Shown here: one piece after another, positions 1-8,969 of the stretch | Layout: each line of letters opens with the position of its first letter | Position numbering within the stretch: position 1 is the first letter of the stretch | Assembly (NCBI RefSeq): GCF_000412675.1 | Contig: NC_021505.1 | Coordinates: 2,598,501-2,662,500, forward strand | DNA length: 64,000 bases | From: Pseudomonas putida NBRC 14164 | GTDB taxonomy: Bacteria; Pseudomonadota; Gammaproteobacteria; Pseudomonadales; Pseudomonadaceae | Reading direction: 5' to 3' | Program-made: the position numbers and the translations under genes | The notes under the pieces: generated by a model | The model's input: only the letters and a program-made list of their open reading frames with translations | Told to the model about the DNA's origin: nothing | Database searches by the model: none

Positions 1-2
1 TC

Positions 3-53
3 CTGCTCGGTGCTGGCGACCCGTTGACGATCCGCCGCTTTGGCGACCGTTGA
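3..53 (+). CDS. possible 3' end of a gene upstream of emrA (partial)
   Basis: A short open stretch runs in from the left edge and stops with TGA 30 bases before the emrA-like start. It reads LLGAGDPLTIRRFGDR. A second frame also ends nearby, with a stop at 27, so the frame choice is uncertain. Genes upstream of emrAB are often a MarR regulator or an outer-membrane efflux lipoprotein, but these 16 residues do not identify either. Confidence 0.25.
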   Translation: MLGAGDPLTIRRFGDR

Positions 54-83
54 ACCCTGTCACGAATTATCCAAGGTATTGTC

Positions 84-1277
84 ATGGCTACTCCCGCAGA
101 TACCCCGACTCCCTCCGCCGCGCCCGAGCCGTCGCGCAAGCGCAAGGCCTGGCTGCTTGGCCTGCTGCTGTTGCTGGTACTTGCCGGTGCATGCACCTGG
201 GCCTGGTACAGCCTGGTGGGGCGCTGGCACGAAAGCACCGACGATGCCTACGTCAACGGCAACGTGGTGGAGATCACCCCGCTAGTCACCGGCACCGTCA
301 CCAGCATCGGTGCCGATGACGGCGACCTGGTCCATGCCGGCCAGGTGTTGCTGCAATTCGACCCGGCCGACAGCGAGGTGGCCCTGCAGTCTGCCGAAGC
401 CAAGCTGGCACGCAGCGTGCGTCAGGTGCGCGGGCTGTACAGCAATGTCGACTCGCTCAAGGCCCAGCTGGAAACCCGCCAGGCCGAACTGCGCAAAGCC
501 CAGCAGGACTTCAACCGGCGCAAGGTGCTGGCCGATAGCGGGGCGATTGCTGCAGAAGAGCTGTCCCACGCCCGCGATGACCTGAGTGTCGCCCAGGCCG
601 CTGTCAACAGCGCACGTCAGCAGCTCAGCACCAGCAGCGCGCTGGTCGACGACACCGTGGTTTCCTCGCACCCCGAGGTCATGGCCGCCGCCGCCGACCT
701 GCGCCAGGCTTACCTCGACCACGCTCGCACCACCCTGGTGGCACCGGTTACCGGTTACGTTGCCAAGCGTACTGTGCAACTGGGCCAGCGCCTGCAGCCA
801 GGCACCGCGACCATGGCGGTGATCCCGCTGGACCAGGTGTGGATCGACGCCAACTTCAAGGAAACCCAGCTGCGTGAGATGCGCATCGGCCAGCCGGTGC
901 AGATCAGCGCCGACCTCTACGGCAGCGAGGTCAAGTACAGCGGCACGGTCGACAGCCTTGGCGCCGGTACCGGCAGTGCCTTCGCCCTGTTGCCGGCACA
1001 GAACGCCACCGGCAACTGGATCAAGATTGTCCAGCGCGTCCCCGTGCGTATTCACCTGAGCCCCGATCAGCTCAAGGACCACCCACTGCGCATTGGCCTG
1101 TCCACCGTAGTAGAAGTCGACCTGCATGACCAAAGCGGCCCGGCCCTGGCCCAGCAGCCCCCACAGCAGGCCAGCTACACCACCCAGGTGTATGACCGTC
1201 AGTTGGTCGAGGCCGACAACCTGATCGCCCGGTTGATCCACGATAACAGCGCAACCGGCAAGACGGCCCAGCGATGA
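84..1277 (+). CDS. emrA: EmrA-type membrane fusion protein (HlyD family)
   Basis: This is a periplasmic adaptor that would link an inner-membrane MFS drug pump to an outer-membrane channel. The 397 residues fit the EmrA family. There is a short cytoplasmic N-terminus, one membrane segment at about residues 20-45 (WLLGLLLLLVLAG), then the barrel/lipoyl half-motif around STDDAYVNGNVVEITP typical of EmrA, a long alpha-hairpin coiled coil at about 110-215, and the returning lipoyl/beta-barrel part (ARTTLVAPVTGYVAKRTV). The start is ATG at 84, preceded by a weak AAGG. Its last codons overlap the next gene by ATGA, indicating translational coupling with the MFS pump. Substrate cannot be told from sequence. 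Confidence 0.9.
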   Translation: MATPADTPTPSAAPEPSRKRKAWLLGLLLLLVLAGACTWAWYSLVGRWHESTDDAYVNGNVVEITPLVTGTVTSIGADDGDLVHAGQVLLQFDPADSEVALQSAEAKLARSVRQVRGLYSNVDSLKAQLETRQAELRKAQQDFNRRKVLADSGAIAAEELSHARDDLSVAQAAVNSARQQLSTSSALVDDTVVSSHPEVMAAAADLRQAYLDHARTTLVAPVTGYVAKRTVQLGQRLQPGTATMAVIPLDQVWIDANFKETQLREMRIGQPVQISADLYGSEVKYSGTVDSLGAGTGSAFALLPAQNATGNWIKIVQRVPVRIHLSPDQLKDHPLRIGLSTVVEVDLHDQSGPALAQQPPQQASYTTQVYDRQLVEADNLIARLIHDNSATGKTAQR

Positions 1278-2809
1278 GCAACAACGCCGCTGCCCAGTTC
1301 ACGCCGCCGAGCCTGCTGCTGACCACCATCGGGCTGTCGCTGGCGACGTTCATGCAGGTGCTCGACACCACCATCGCCAACGTGGCATTGCCGACCATTT
1401 CCGGCAACCTGGGGGTGAGTTACGAGCAGGGCACCTGGGTCATTACCTCGTTCGCGGTGAGCAATGCCATCGCCTTGCCGTTGACTGGCTGGCTCAGCCG
1501 GCGGTTTGGCGAAGTGAAACTGTTCATCTGGGCCACGTTGTTGTTCGTGCTGGCGTCGTTCCTGTGCGGTATCGCCCAGTCGATGCCCGAGCTGGTCGGT
1601 TTCCGCATATTGCAGGGCGTGGTCGCCGGGCCGTTGTACCCGATGACCCAGACCTTGCTGATTGCCGTCTACCCCCCGGCCAAGCGGGGGATGGCCCTGG
1701 CGCTGCTGGCGATGGTCACGGTGGTGGCGCCCATTGCCGGGCCGATCCTGGGGGGCTGGATCACCGACAGTTACAGCTGGCCGTGGATCTTCTTCATCAA
1801 CGTGCCCATTGGCCTGTTTGCCGCCGCTGTGGTGCGCCAGCAGATGCGTGCCCGGCCTGTGATCACCAGCCGCCAGCCGATGGACTACATCGGCTTGCTG
1901 ACGCTGATTGTCGGTGTCGGGGCGTTGCAGGTCGTGCTCGACAAAGGCAACGACCTGGACTGGTTCGAGTCGTCGTTCATCATTATCGGTAGCCTGATTT
2001 CGGTGGTGTTCCTGGCGGTGTTCGTGATTTGGGAACTGACCGACCGCCACCCGGTGGTCAACCTGCGCCTGTTCGTGCACCGCAACTTCCGCGTCGGCAC
2101 CATCGTGCTGGTCGGCGGTTATGCGGGGTTCTTCGGTATCAACCTCATCCTGCCGCAATGGTTGCAGACGCAGATGGGCTACACCGCCACCTGGGCGGGC
2201 TTGGCGGTGGCGCCGATCGGCTTGCTGCCGGTGATCATGTCGCCGTTCGTGGGCAAGTACGCGCACCGCTTCGATTTGCGTGTGCTGGCGGGGCTGGCGT
2301 TCCTGGCGATCGGCACCAGTTGCTACATGCGTGCCGGGTTCACCAGCGAGGTGGACTTCCAGCATGTGGCCTTGGTGCAGCTGTTCATGGGCATTGGTGT
2401 GGCGTTGTTCTTCATGCCGACCTTGAGCATCCTGCTGTCCGACCTGCCGCCGCACCAGATTGCCGACGGTTCGGGGCTTGCGACCTTCCTGCGTACCTTG
2501 GGCGGGAGTTTTGCGGCGTCGTTGACGACGTGGATCTGGATTCGCCGGGCGGACCAGCATCATGCTTATCTGAGCGAAAACATCAGCCAGTTCGACCCGG
2601 CGACGCGGCATACGCTTGAGCAGTTGGGTGGGGCCAGCCCGCAGAGTTATGCGCAGCTGGAGCAGATACTCAACGGGCAGGCTTACATGATGTCAACAGT
2701 GGACTACTTCACCCTGATGACCTGGGTGTTTGCAGGGTTGATCCTGCTGGTGTGGTTCGCCAAGCCACCGTTCACTGCCAAGGCCGGGCCGGCATCGGCG
2801 GGGCATTGA
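1274..2809 (+). CDS. emrB: EmrB-type MFS drug exporter (DHA2, 14 TM)
   Basis: This is the inner-membrane proton/drug antiporter of the pair with the preceding EmrA-like protein. It has 511 residues. The DHA2 family signature LDTTIANVALPTISGNLGV lies near the N-terminus at the end of TM1, and motif A-like GWLSRRFGEVKLF is in the first loop. Fourteen hydrophobic segments can be followed to the C-terminus, as usual for EmrB. It overlaps emrA by four bases (ATGA). Substrates of the family are hydrophobic toxins, uncouplers or fatty acids, and none can be assigned here. No outer-membrane partner is complete within the window. Confidence 0.9.
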   Translation: MSNNAAAQFTPPSLLLTTIGLSLATFMQVLDTTIANVALPTISGNLGVSYEQGTWVITSFAVSNAIALPLTGWLSRRFGEVKLFIWATLLFVLASFLCGIAQSMPELVGFRILQGVVAGPLYPMTQTLLIAVYPPAKRGMALALLAMVTVVAPIAGPILGGWITDSYSWPWIFFINVPIGLFAAAVVRQQMRARPVITSRQPMDYIGLLTLIVGVGALQVVLDKGNDLDWFESSFIIIGSLISVVFLAVFVIWELTDRHPVVNLRLFVHRNFRVGTIVLVGGYAGFFGINLILPQWLQTQMGYTATWAGLAVAPIGLLPVIMSPFVGKYAHRFDLRVLAGLAFLAIGTSCYMRAGFTSEVDFQHVALVQLFMGIGVALFFMPTLSILLSDLPPHQIADGSGLATFLRTLGGSFAASLTTWIWIRRADQHHAYLSENISQFDPATRHTLEQLGGASPQSYAQLEQILNGQAYMMSTVDYFTLMTWVFAGLILLVWFAKPPFTAKAGPASAGH

Positions 2810-2913
2810 GCTAAAACACACGGTCACGGTTGTGTGAGCTGACCTCGGTCATTCCCATCTGTAGCCTTTTCGCCTATTGTCGACCCTCCCTTTCCCAAGC
2901 GATTGGCATAATC

Positions 2914-3660
2914 ATGGAGAACGTCATCGTCATCACCGGCGGCAGCCGCGGTATCGGTGCCGCCACGGCGCTGTTGGCGGCCCGCCAGGGCTACCGCGTC
3001 TGCATCAACTACCACGCCGACGACCAGGCCGCCGAAACCCTCCTCGGCCAGGTCCGCGCCCTGGGCGCCGAGGCTATCGCCGTGCGCGCCGACGTCAGCG
3101 TCGAGGATGAGATCATCCACCTGTTTCAGCGCGTCGACGAAGAGCTCGGCCCGGTCACCGCACTGGTCAACAACGCCGGCACCATCGGCCAGCAGAGTCG
3201 CGTCGAGGAAATGTCCGAGTTCCGCCTGCTGAAGATCATGAAAACCAACGTCGTCGGCCCCATGCTCTGCGCCAAGCACGCCTTGTTGCGCATGGCGCAT
3301 CGGCATGGTGGGCACGGCGGGGCCATTGTCAACGTGTCATCGATGGCTGCGCGCCTGGGCTCGCCCAACGAATATGTCGACTATGCCGCCTCCAAGGGCG
3401 CGCTCGACACCTTCACCATCGGCCTGGCAAAAGAAGTGGCAGGCGAGGGCGTGCGGGTCAATGGCGTTCGGCCAGGCTACATCCACACAGGGTTCCATGC
3501 CTTGTCCGGCGACCCCGACCGGGTCAGCAAGCTTGAGCCCGGTTTGCCCATGGGGCGCGGCGGGCGCCCCGAGGAAGTGGCCGAAGCCATTCTCTGGCTG
3601 CTCTCGGACAAAGCGTCCTATTCCACCGGCAGTTTCATCGACCTGAGCGGCGGGCGCTGA
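2914..3660 (+). CDS. SDR-family NAD(P)-dependent oxidoreductase
   Basis: This is a classical short-chain dehydrogenase of 248 residues. It has the nucleotide-binding TGGSRGIG at residues 7-14, NNAG, and the catalytic Ser/Tyr/Lys in VNVSSMAAR and YVDYAASKG. The C-terminal half has the usual VRPGYIHT motif. The reading frame is open further upstream to 2830, but the ATG at 2914 puts the Rossmann motif at the normal distance from the N-terminus, so I chose it. The gene stands alone between emrB and the convergent kinase genes. Substrate is unknown; glucose dehydrogenase-like or 3-oxoacyl reductase-like activity would both fit. Confidence 0.85.
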   Translation: MENVIVITGGSRGIGAATALLAARQGYRVCINYHADDQAAETLLGQVRALGAEAIAVRADVSVEDEIIHLFQRVDEELGPVTALVNNAGTIGQQSRVEEMSEFRLLKIMKTNVVGPMLCAKHALLRMAHRHGGHGGAIVNVSSMAARLGSPNEYVDYAASKGALDTFTIGLAKEVAGEGVRVNGVRPGYIHTGFHALSGDPDRVSKLEPGLPMGRGGRPEEVAEAILWLLSDKASYSTGSFIDLSGGR

Positions 3661-3669
3661 GCGCGCCCG

Positions 3670-5781
3670 TCAATCCCCCAGCAGCTCGCGTACACGCTCG
3701 GCGAGTGCTTCCAGCTCGAACGGCTTGGTCAGCACCGAGGTACCCTGCAACAGCTGGCCGTCGCTGAGCGCCGCGCTCTCATCGTAACCGGTGATGAACA
3801 GCACCTTGAGGTCTGGGTAGCGCACACGGCAGCGCTCGGCCACCTGGCGGCCATTTAGGCCACCCGGCAGCCCGATATCGCTCAGCAGCAGGTCTGGCCG
3901 TTCGCCGCTTTGCAGGTGGGCGAGGGCGGTCGGGCCATTCTCGAAGGCGTCCACCCGATAGCCCAGCTCTTCCAGCACTTCGCCCACCACCAGGCGCAAG
4001 GCGGTCTGGTCTTCGATCAACAGAATGCGCTTCGCAGCCGCGCTGCTTCTTTGCAAAGGCGTGCGCTGCGGTTTGCCGGCAGGGGCCTTGGGTTGCTCGT
4101 CGTGGCGGGGTAGCAGCAGCTCGATGCGGGTGCCTTCGCCAAGCACCGACAGCACGCGTAATTGCCCACCCGACTGACGCACGAAGCCGTAAGTCATGGA
4201 CAGACCCAGCCCGGTTCCCTGGCCCATCGGTTTGGTGGTGAAGAACGGGTCGACTGCGCGCTCGGCCACTTCAGCCGACATGCCCTTGCCGTTGTCGACG
4301 ATACTCAGTCGCACATACTCGCCGCCTGGCAGCCCCCCTGCCAGGGCCTGCTCGTCGTCAAGCACCAGGTTATCGCCAATGATCTCGATCACACCACCCG
4401 CAGGCATGGCATCGCGGGCGTTGATGCAGATGTTGAGCAGGGCGCTTTCCAGTTGAGGCGGGTCGATGAAGGTCGGCCACAGCTGGCTGGCGAAGCGGCT
4501 GCTCAGGCTAATGGCAGGGCCGATGGTGCGCCGCAGAAGGTCCTCCATGCCGGCAACCAGCGTGGCCACTTGTGTGGAGCAGGGTTGCAGAGTCTGCTGG
4601 CGAGAGAACGCCAGCAGCCGGTGCACCAGCGAAGAGGCCCGCTGCGCCGAGCCGCTGGACAGCTCCAGCAAGGGTTCCAGGGCGTCGAAACGTGACTGGT
4701 CCAGGCGTTGGCGCATCAGTTCCTGGGCACCAAGGATGCCGCCCAGCAGATTATTGAAGTCGTGGGCAATGCCGCCACTGAGCTGGCCTACGGCCTCCAT
4801 CTTCTGTGCCTGGCGCAGTGCTTCTTCGGCCTTGGCCAGGCGTTCCTGCTCTTGCACCCGTTCACTGATGTCATAAGCAAAAAGAAACGCGCCTTGTATC
4901 TCGCCTTTTGGGTCGCGCAAGGCGTTGAAGCGCAATTCGTAATGGCGCAGCATGGGAGGCTTGCCGAAGGTGCCAATTTCGATGAACTGCTCGCCAGCCA
5001 GGGCGCGCTGCCACATTGGCAGAATAGGTGTCTGGCCAGCGCCTCCGTCTTCGAACAGCCCGGGCAGGTAGTCGCCGATTTCCGGGGTCCTTCCGTACAG
5101 CAGGTGGAAGTCATGCTTGGCCTGGCGGTTCACAGCCAGCCAGCGCAGGCCCTTGTCCACCACATGCACATTGACCACGCTGTGATCGACCAATTCGGCA
5201 AACAAGCGTCGCTCCGCCAGTGCGGCATTCACCCGTTGTTCCAGCTCTTCGTTGAGGCGCTGCAGGGCCTGCTCTGCACGCCGGCGTTCGGTGACATCCT
5301 TGAACAGCACGGCTACCTGGCGTTTCTCTGCAGGCTCTACGCGAAACGTGGTCACCGAGAGCACATGGCCGGTGGCGACCAGCTCCTGCTCGAAGTGCAG
5401 CGGTTCGCCTGTGCGAAGCACAGCGCCATAGCGGGCCACCCAGTCATCGGCCTCATCAGGCACCATTTCGCGCAGTTTCTGCCCGGCCACGTCGGGGATG
5501 CCGGCGTGCTTGGCATAGGCGGCATTGGCCAGCACATGCACATAGTCACTCAGCGGGCCATGTGGGCCGTCAAAGAACTCGATGATGCAAAAGCCTTCGT
5601 CCATGGTGTCGAACAACGACCGGTAAAAGTCCTGATCCTGGTCTTGATAGCTGGCGAGCTGTGCTTCCAACAGCGCATTGCGCCGTTGCAGGGCTTCGAC
5701 TTGTTGACGCAGTGTGAGCAGGTCGCGGGATGGCATGCCGACGTCCGACGAAAAAGGATGCGCAGACTTTAACGTGTTCAC
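3670..5781 (-). CDS. hybrid sensor histidine kinase/response regulator (two PAS domains)
   Basis: This is a cytoplasmic hybrid kinase of 703 residues with no membrane segment. In order: a short coiled coil (about 20-50), PAS (about 50-165), a second PAS (about 190-315), HisKA with the phospho-accepting histidine in [13 protein letters not shown], and HATPase with N box [22 protein letters not shown] and [19 protein letters not shown]-terminal receiver follows (LLIEDQ, phospho-acceptor Asp in [20 protein letters not shown]). The HDFNNLL type of H box marks the HWE-free, FixL/NtrB-like hybrid class. It lies 18 bases downstream of a paralogous kinase on the same strand, so the two are probably co-transcribed. 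No DNA-binding output gene is adjacent. Confidence 0.9.
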   Translation of the reverse strand: MNTLKSAHPFSSDVGMPSRDLLTLRQQVEALQRRNALLEAQLASYQDQDQDFYRSLFDTMDEGFCIIEFFDGPHGPLSDYVHVLANAAYAKHAGIPDVAGQKLREMVPDEADDWVARYGAVLRTGEPLHFEQELVATGHVLSVTTFRVEPAEKRQVAVLFKDVTERRRAEQALQRLNEELEQRVNAALAERRLFAELVDHSVVNVHVVDKGLRWLAVNRQAKHDFHLLYGRTPEIGDYLPGLFEDGGAGQTPILPMWQRALAGEQFIEIGTFGKPPMLRHYELRFNALRDPKGEIQGAFLFAYDISERVQEQERLAKAEEALRQAQKMEAVGQLSGGIAHDFNNLLGGILGAQELMRQRLDQSRFDALEPLLELSSGSAQRASSLVHRLLAFSRQQTLQPCSTQVATLVAGMEDLLRRTIGPAISLSSRFASQLWPTFIDPPQLESALLNICINARDAMPAGGVIEIIGDNLVLDDEQALAGGLPGGEYVRLSIVDNGKGMSAEVAERAVDPFFTTKPMGQGTGLGLSMTYGFVRQSGGQLRVLSVLGEGTRIELLLPRHDEQPKAPAGKPQRTPLQRSSAAAKRILLIEDQTALRLVVGEVLEELGYRVDAFENGPTALAHLQSGERPDLLLSDIGLPGGLNGRQVAERCRVRYPDLKVLFITGYDESAALSDGQLLQGTSVLTKPFELEALAERVRELLGD

Positions 5782-5799
5782 CCGCAGGCGGATAGGCGG

Positions 5800-7452
5800 T
5801 CAACGTTGTGCGGCAATTCCCAGCAGACGGTCAATTCGCTGGCCAAGGCTCTGCAGGTTGAACGGTTTGCACAGCACCTCGGTGCGCCTGTCCGGGCGGC
5901 TACTGATCGGGATGTCGGCAGTGTCATAGCCCGTAATCAGCAGAACAGGCGCTTTGGCCACAAGCGTTTGAAACGCTTCTGCCAGCTGATATCCGTCGAT
6001 TCCCCCGGGCAGGCCGACATCCGTGATCAGCAAGTCCGGTGGTACGCCCGCATGCATAGCCTCAAGCGCGGGGCGGCCACGGTCGAAAGCCTGTACTTCA
6101 TGGCCCAGGTCAGTCAGTACTTCGACAAGCACCAGGCGCATGGCTGGCTGGTCTTCCACCAGCATGATTCGCTGCACGCGGGGGGCAGAAAGCTCGATGC
6201 CGGTGGTGAGTGGCACAGGCTGGCTGCAGGCAGCAATGCTTGCCTCCAGGGGGAAGTACAGATGAACGCAGGTGCCTTCCCCGGGCACGCTTTCGATCTG
6301 CAACTGCCCGCCGGACTGTCGGACAAACCCATAGACCATGGACAACCCCAAGCCGGTACCTTGGCCGAGTGGCTTGGTGGTGAAGAAAGGCTCCAGGGCG
6401 CGCTGGCGTACCGTGCTGGACATACCCATGCCGGTATCGCCAACGCGAATGTGCAAGTAGCGCCCCGCAGGCAGGTCCAAGTGACCGGCCTCAGCCACGG
6501 TGAGGTCGCTGTTTGCACAAGCGATGCTGAGCGTACCGCCCAGGGGCATGGCATCACGGGCATTGATGCACAGGTTCAGCAGAGCATTTTCCAGCTGCTG
6601 CGGATCGACGTGGATTGACCATTGCCCGGGCAAAGTCTGGTCGTGAAAGTCAATGTGCTGGCCAATAGAGCTGACGATCAGGTCCTGCATGCCCGCTACC
6701 AGGCATTGCACATCAACCGGTTGCGGCACCAGCGTCTGCTGGCGCGAGAAGGCCAGCAGGCGCTTTACCAGCGCCGCAGCGCGCAAGGCAGTGCTGCGGC
6801 AGAGTTCGAGCATGCGGGCGGTGTCGGCATGGCGTTGTTGGTCCAGGCGCCGTTCGGCCATTTCCACTGCGCCGAGCAGGCTGCCCAGCAGGTTGTTGAA
6901 GTCGTGGGCAATGCCGCCGGTCAACTGACCGATCGCTTCCATTTTCTGCGACTGGCGCAGAGCCTCCTCGGCCTGGCGCAGGCGTTGCTGTTCGGCGATG
7001 CGCTCGGTGATGTCATAGGCAAACATGTATCCGCCCTGGATCCGCTGCTGAGCATCGCGCAACGGGTGGTAGCGGATTTCGTAATGGCGCGGCGCATCAG
7101 GCGGACCGAAGGTGACGGTATCGACGAACGCTTCGCCGGCCAGCACACGCGGCCAAACCGGGGCCAACCGGTTCATGACATCGGGCTGATTGGTCAGGAA
7201 CTGCGGTACGTAATCGCCAATCTGCGGCAAGAAGCCGCGGTGGCGCTGGAAGGTTTCGCGAGCCGTTCGGTTGATGGCCACCAGACGCATCTTGCGGTCG
7301 GCGGCAAACACGTTGGCCAGGCTGTTGTCGAGCAGTTCACCGAGCAGCTTGTTGTGTGCATGGGCGCTGTCTTCGCGTTCTGCCAGGCATGCTTCCAGTT
7401 CTGCGACACGCGCCTGCAGTTGGGTAATCGATGGAAGCGAATCTGGCTGCAT
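5800..7452 (-). CDS. hybrid sensor histidine kinase/response regulator (one PAS domain), paralog of its neighbour
   Basis: This is a cytoplasmic hybrid kinase of 550 residues. In order: an N-terminal coiled coil (LPSITQLQARVAELEACLAE), one PAS domain (about 30-150), HisKA with [17 protein letters not shown], HATPase with [22 protein letters not shown] and [17 protein letters not shown], and a receiver (LVEDQ, LITDVGLPGG, TGYD, LCKPF). It matches the downstream 703-residue kinase through nearly its whole length but lacks that protein's first PAS domain, which suggests an old tandem duplication. It is the promoter-proximal gene of the pair. Signal and output partner are unknown. Confidence 0.9.
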   Translation of the reverse strand: MQPDSLPSITQLQARVAELEACLAEREDSAHAHNKLLGELLDNSLANVFAADRKMRLVAINRTARETFQRHRGFLPQIGDYVPQFLTNQPDVMNRLAPVWPRVLAGEAFVDTVTFGPPDAPRHYEIRYHPLRDAQQRIQGGYMFAYDITERIAEQQRLRQAEEALRQSQKMEAIGQLTGGIAHDFNNLLGSLLGAVEMAERRLDQQRHADTARMLELCRSTALRAAALVKRLLAFSRQQTLVPQPVDVQCLVAGMQDLIVSSIGQHIDFHDQTLPGQWSIHVDPQQLENALLNLCINARDAMPLGGTLSIACANSDLTVAEAGHLDLPAGRYLHIRVGDTGMGMSSTVRQRALEPFFTTKPLGQGTGLGLSMVYGFVRQSGGQLQIESVPGEGTCVHLYFPLEASIAACSQPVPLTTGIELSAPRVQRIMLVEDQPAMRLVLVEVLTDLGHEVQAFDRGRPALEAMHAGVPPDLLITDVGLPGGIDGYQLAEAFQTLVAKAPVLLITGYDTADIPISSRPDRRTEVLCKPFNLQSLGQRIDRLLGIAAQR

Positions 7453-7509
7453 GACCCAAGCCCCATGAACGGATCGGGCAACTATAGTCGCCCTTCAGGC
7501 TCGTAGCGG

Positions 7510-8919
7510 TCAGAAGGAGCGAATGATTCGCCCGAGCGTCTCCATGGCCCGTTCAGCACCGTCATGCCAGGGGCTGCCGTAGTTGAGGCGGATGCAGTTG
7601 CCGAAGCGGCGGGTGGGCGAAAAGATCGGCCCCGGAGCGATGCTGATGCCCTGGGCCAGGGCCATGTGGAACAGCTTGAGGGCATCCATCTGCTCGGGCA
7701 GTTCCAGCCACAGGAAGTAGCCACCCGAGGGCTGGCTGACCCGTGTCTGCGCCGGGAAGTGGCGGGCGATGGCGGCCAGCATGTTGGCCTGTTGGCCTTC
7801 AAGGGCGTAGCGTAGCTTGCGCAGGTGGCGGTCATAGCCACCGTGTTGCAGGTAGTCGGCTATCGCTGCCTGGGCCGGCATCGAGGCACACAGCGAAGTC
7901 ATCAGTTTCAGCCGCTCGATCTTCTGCGCAAAACGCCCGGCCGCCACCCAGCCGATGCGGTAACCGGGTGCCAGGCTTTTGGCGAACGAGCCGCAGTGCA
8001 TGACCAGGCCTTGGGTGTCGAAGGCCTTGGCCGGTTTGGGTGCCTGCTGCGAGTAGTACAGCTCGGCGTACACGTCGTCCTCGATCAACGGCACCTGGTG
8101 ACGCGCCAGCAGTTCCACCAGCGCCTGTTTTTTCGCCTCCGGCATGCTGGCGCCTACCGGGTTCTGGAAGTTGGTCATGCACCACACGGCCTTTACCGGG
8201 TGCTTTTCCAGCGTCTGTGCCAGTACCCCCAGGTCCATGCCTTCGCGCGGGTGCACGGGGATTTCCACAGCCTTGAGCTTCAGCCGCTCCAGCACTTGCA
8301 GGCAGGCATAGAAGGCGGGGGCCTCGATGGCCACCAGGTCGCCCGGTTGGGTAACTGCCTGCAGGCACAGGTTCAAGGCTTCCAGTGCACCGTTGGTGAT
8401 CAACAGCTCTTCCATCGGCAGCATCAGCCCACCAACCATGTAGCGCAGGGCAATCTGCCGGCGCAGCTGCGGGTTGCCGGGCGACAGGTCGGTCACCACC
8501 ATGCGCGGGTCCATGCTGCGGCTGGCGCTGGCCAGCGAGCGCGACAGGCGCTGCAGCGGAAACAGTTCGGGGCTGGGGAAGGCTGAGCCGAACGGTATGG
8601 TGTTGGGGTCCTTGATCGAGTCGAGGATCGAGAACACCAGGCCGCTGACGTCCACGTCCGTCGACTCACTGACCGGCTGCAATGCCTGCGGCTCGCTGAA
8701 CTGGCGCGGGGCGTGGGCGTTGACGAAATAACCCGAGCGCGGCCGGGCACGGATCAGCCCGCGCCGCTCCAGCAGGTAGTAGGCCTGGAACACGGTGGAC
8801 GGGCTGACCCCGTGGGTCTGGCTGGCGTAGCGTACCGAAGGCACGCGTTGGCCGGGGCCCAGGACCCCGGAGCGGATCAGTTCGGCAATGTCGTCGGCGA
8901 AGCGTTCGTAGCGTTTCAT
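7510..8919 (-). CDS. MocR-family regulator (GntR wHTH fused to class I aminotransferase)
   Basis: A GntR winged-helix domain lies at about residues 1-70 (FADDIAELIRSGVLGPGQ, VSPSTVFQAYYLLERRG). It is joined to a fold type I aminotransferase-like domain with a PLP-lysine motif SFAKSLAPGYRIGW and ENPVG-like NFQNPVG. MocR proteins bind PLP and regulate amino-acid or vitamin genes rather than transaminate. The frame is open to 8949, but the ATG at 8919 (MKRYERFADD) gives the normal GntR start. It is convergent with nothing and heads toward the kinase genes. Target genes cannot be inferred with confidence; the neighbours are kinases and ccoG. Confidence 0.88.
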   Translation of the reverse strand: MKRYERFADDIAELIRSGVLGPGQRVPSVRYASQTHGVSPSTVFQAYYLLERRGLIRARPRSGYFVNAHAPRQFSEPQALQPVSESTDVDVSGLVFSILDSIKDPNTIPFGSAFPSPELFPLQRLSRSLASASRSMDPRMVVTDLSPGNPQLRRQIALRYMVGGLMLPMEELLITNGALEALNLCLQAVTQPGDLVAIEAPAFYACLQVLERLKLKAVEIPVHPREGMDLGVLAQTLEKHPVKAVWCMTNFQNPVGASMPEAKKQALVELLARHQVPLIEDDVYAELYYSQQAPKPAKAFDTQGLVMHCGSFAKSLAPGYRIGWVAAGRFAQKIERLKLMTSLCASMPAQAAIADYLQHGGYDRHLRKLRYALEGQQANMLAAIARHFPAQTRVSQPSGGYFLWLELPEQMDALKLFHMALAQGISIAPGPIFSPTRRFGNCIRLNYGSPWHDGAERAMETLGRIIRSF

Positions 8920-8969
8920 TCTGGCCTTCTGTCGAAGCCTGGCAGGCAAGGTTGAGTCAGTGTAAGGGA

